From positions 310,669-374,668 of the forward strand of contig NZ_QCXX01000007.1 of the NCBI RefSeq assembly GCF_003071065.1: a DNA stretch of 64,000 nt. The letters run 5' to 3'. This document shows, piece by piece, positions 63,642 to 64,000 of the stretch (its first letter is position 1; each line of letters begins with the position of its first letter). The notes below the pieces were generated by a model. That model saw only the letters and a program-made list of their open reading frames with translations. It searched no databases and was not told the DNA's origin. The stretch comes from Sphingobacterium athyrii (GTDB lineage: Bacteria; Bacteroidota; Bacteroidia; Sphingobacteriales; Sphingobacteriaceae). The translations under genes and the position numbers were made by a program.

Positions 63642-64000
63642 ATGAAAAAGTTAATTTTAATGTTATTCCTGATTCCAACACTCCTATTTGCGCAAAGTGA
63701 AGGTGTAAAATTTGAGCATGGCCTCAATTGGAATCAGATAAAAGAAAAAGCGGCCAAAGAAAACAAATTTATTTTTGTGGATTGTTTCACCACCTGGTGC
63801 GGTCCCTGTAAGTATATGGCAAGTACAATCTTTCCACAGGCAAAAGTAGGAGATTTCTTCAATGCCAAATTTATCAACGCCAAAATCCAGATGGATAAAA
63901 CCAAGGACGACAGCGAGGAAATAAAATCCTGGTATGCAGAAGCAGATCGTTTTGCCAAAGATTATACAGTAAGAGCCTATCCTACATTCCTGATCTTCGA
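63642..64000 (+). CDS. Exported thioredoxin-fold protein, 3' end off the window
   Basis: The first about 119 codons of a second thioredoxin-fold gene, running off the right edge. Signal peptide MKKLILMLFLIPTLLFAQ. The domain starts SEGVKFEHGLNWNQIKEKAA, with CxxC in CFTTWCGPCKYMASTIFP and cis-Pro in YTVRAYPTFLIF. It is clearly a paralogue of the gene at 62147; the same blocks occur in the same order (GVKF..GL.W, ENKFIFV, TWCGPC, QMD, WYA). Whether it also has the helical C-terminal part cannot be seen. A terminator separates it from its paralogue, so it has its own promoter. Confidence 0.9.
   Translation, partial: MKKLILMLFLIPTLLFAQSEGVKFEHGLNWNQIKEKAAKENKFIFVDCFTTWCGPCKYMASTIFPQAKVGDFFNAKFINAKIQMDKTKDDSEEIKSWYAEADRFAKDYTVRAYPTFLIF

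Noticed and set aside
1..64000. CRISPR arrays, tRNA and rRNA genes, prophage
   Set aside because: No regular repeat-spacer pattern, no cloverleaf and no phage structural genes were seen by eye; a dedicated tRNA scan would be needed to exclude a tRNA completely.

Overview
The window looks like chromosomal DNA of a Bacteroidota, most likely Sphingobacteriaceae (Sphingobacterium-like). Pointers are two SusC/RagA receptors, a SusD lipoprotein, an ECF sigma/FecR pair, GH29 and GH20 glycosidases, DUF2480/DUF3108/DUF3109/DUF6427 proteins, the MaeB malic enzyme-phosphotransacetylase fusion, bifunctional HisIE and HisB, and promoter elements of the Bacteroidota type (TAnnTTTG at -7, TTTG further upstream). 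This placement is an inference from gene content; no rRNA or tRNA gene was seen.

Layout. 1-1556 is the 5' part of a SusC-type receptor running off the left edge. 1695-6306 (minus) is a tight accessory cluster: a HEPN-domain protein followed by two mirrored pairs of unrecognised paralogues (A1-B1-B2-A2) and a small membrane protein. I see no described system that matches it, and it is the best candidate here for something new. 7208-11214 holds a DKNYY-repeat lipoprotein, a Fic AMP-transferase with an unusual four-half-site operator around its promoter, and a lipoprotein of unknown role. 11394-19873 is a cell-surface nutrient-uptake locus: ECF sigma, FecR anti-sigma, SusC with STN domain, SusD, and a secreted phosphodiesterase/alkaline phosphatase fusion, suggesting uptake of an organophosphate. 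A GH29 fucosidase follows behind a terminator.

22115-34956 is mostly housekeeping: a PAS histidine kinase with a stand-alone receiver, aminopeptidase P, PBP4, malic enzyme, RuvA, GH20 hexosaminidase, free-methionine sulfoxide reductase and a WD40 protein. 34957-35998 is decayed DNA with a transposase-like remnant. 35999-41091 (minus) is a his operon (hisC-B-H-A-F-IE) without hisG and hisD. 41201-44664 (minus) holds RNase Z, a STAS protein, purC and phoH.

45088-64000 (plus) runs through an SAM hydrolase-type protein, an ABC exporter, a YtxH-like protein, cytochrome c maturation genes (ccmB, ccmC, ccmD-like), a DUF6427 membrane protein, an outer-membrane beta-barrel, LptC, a PpiD-like chaperone, DUF2480/3108/3109 proteins, a polyprenyl diphosphate synthase, TerC, a C1 peptidase, and two tandem thioredoxin-fold proteins, the last cut by the right edge. 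Many gene ends are marked by clear hairpin terminators.
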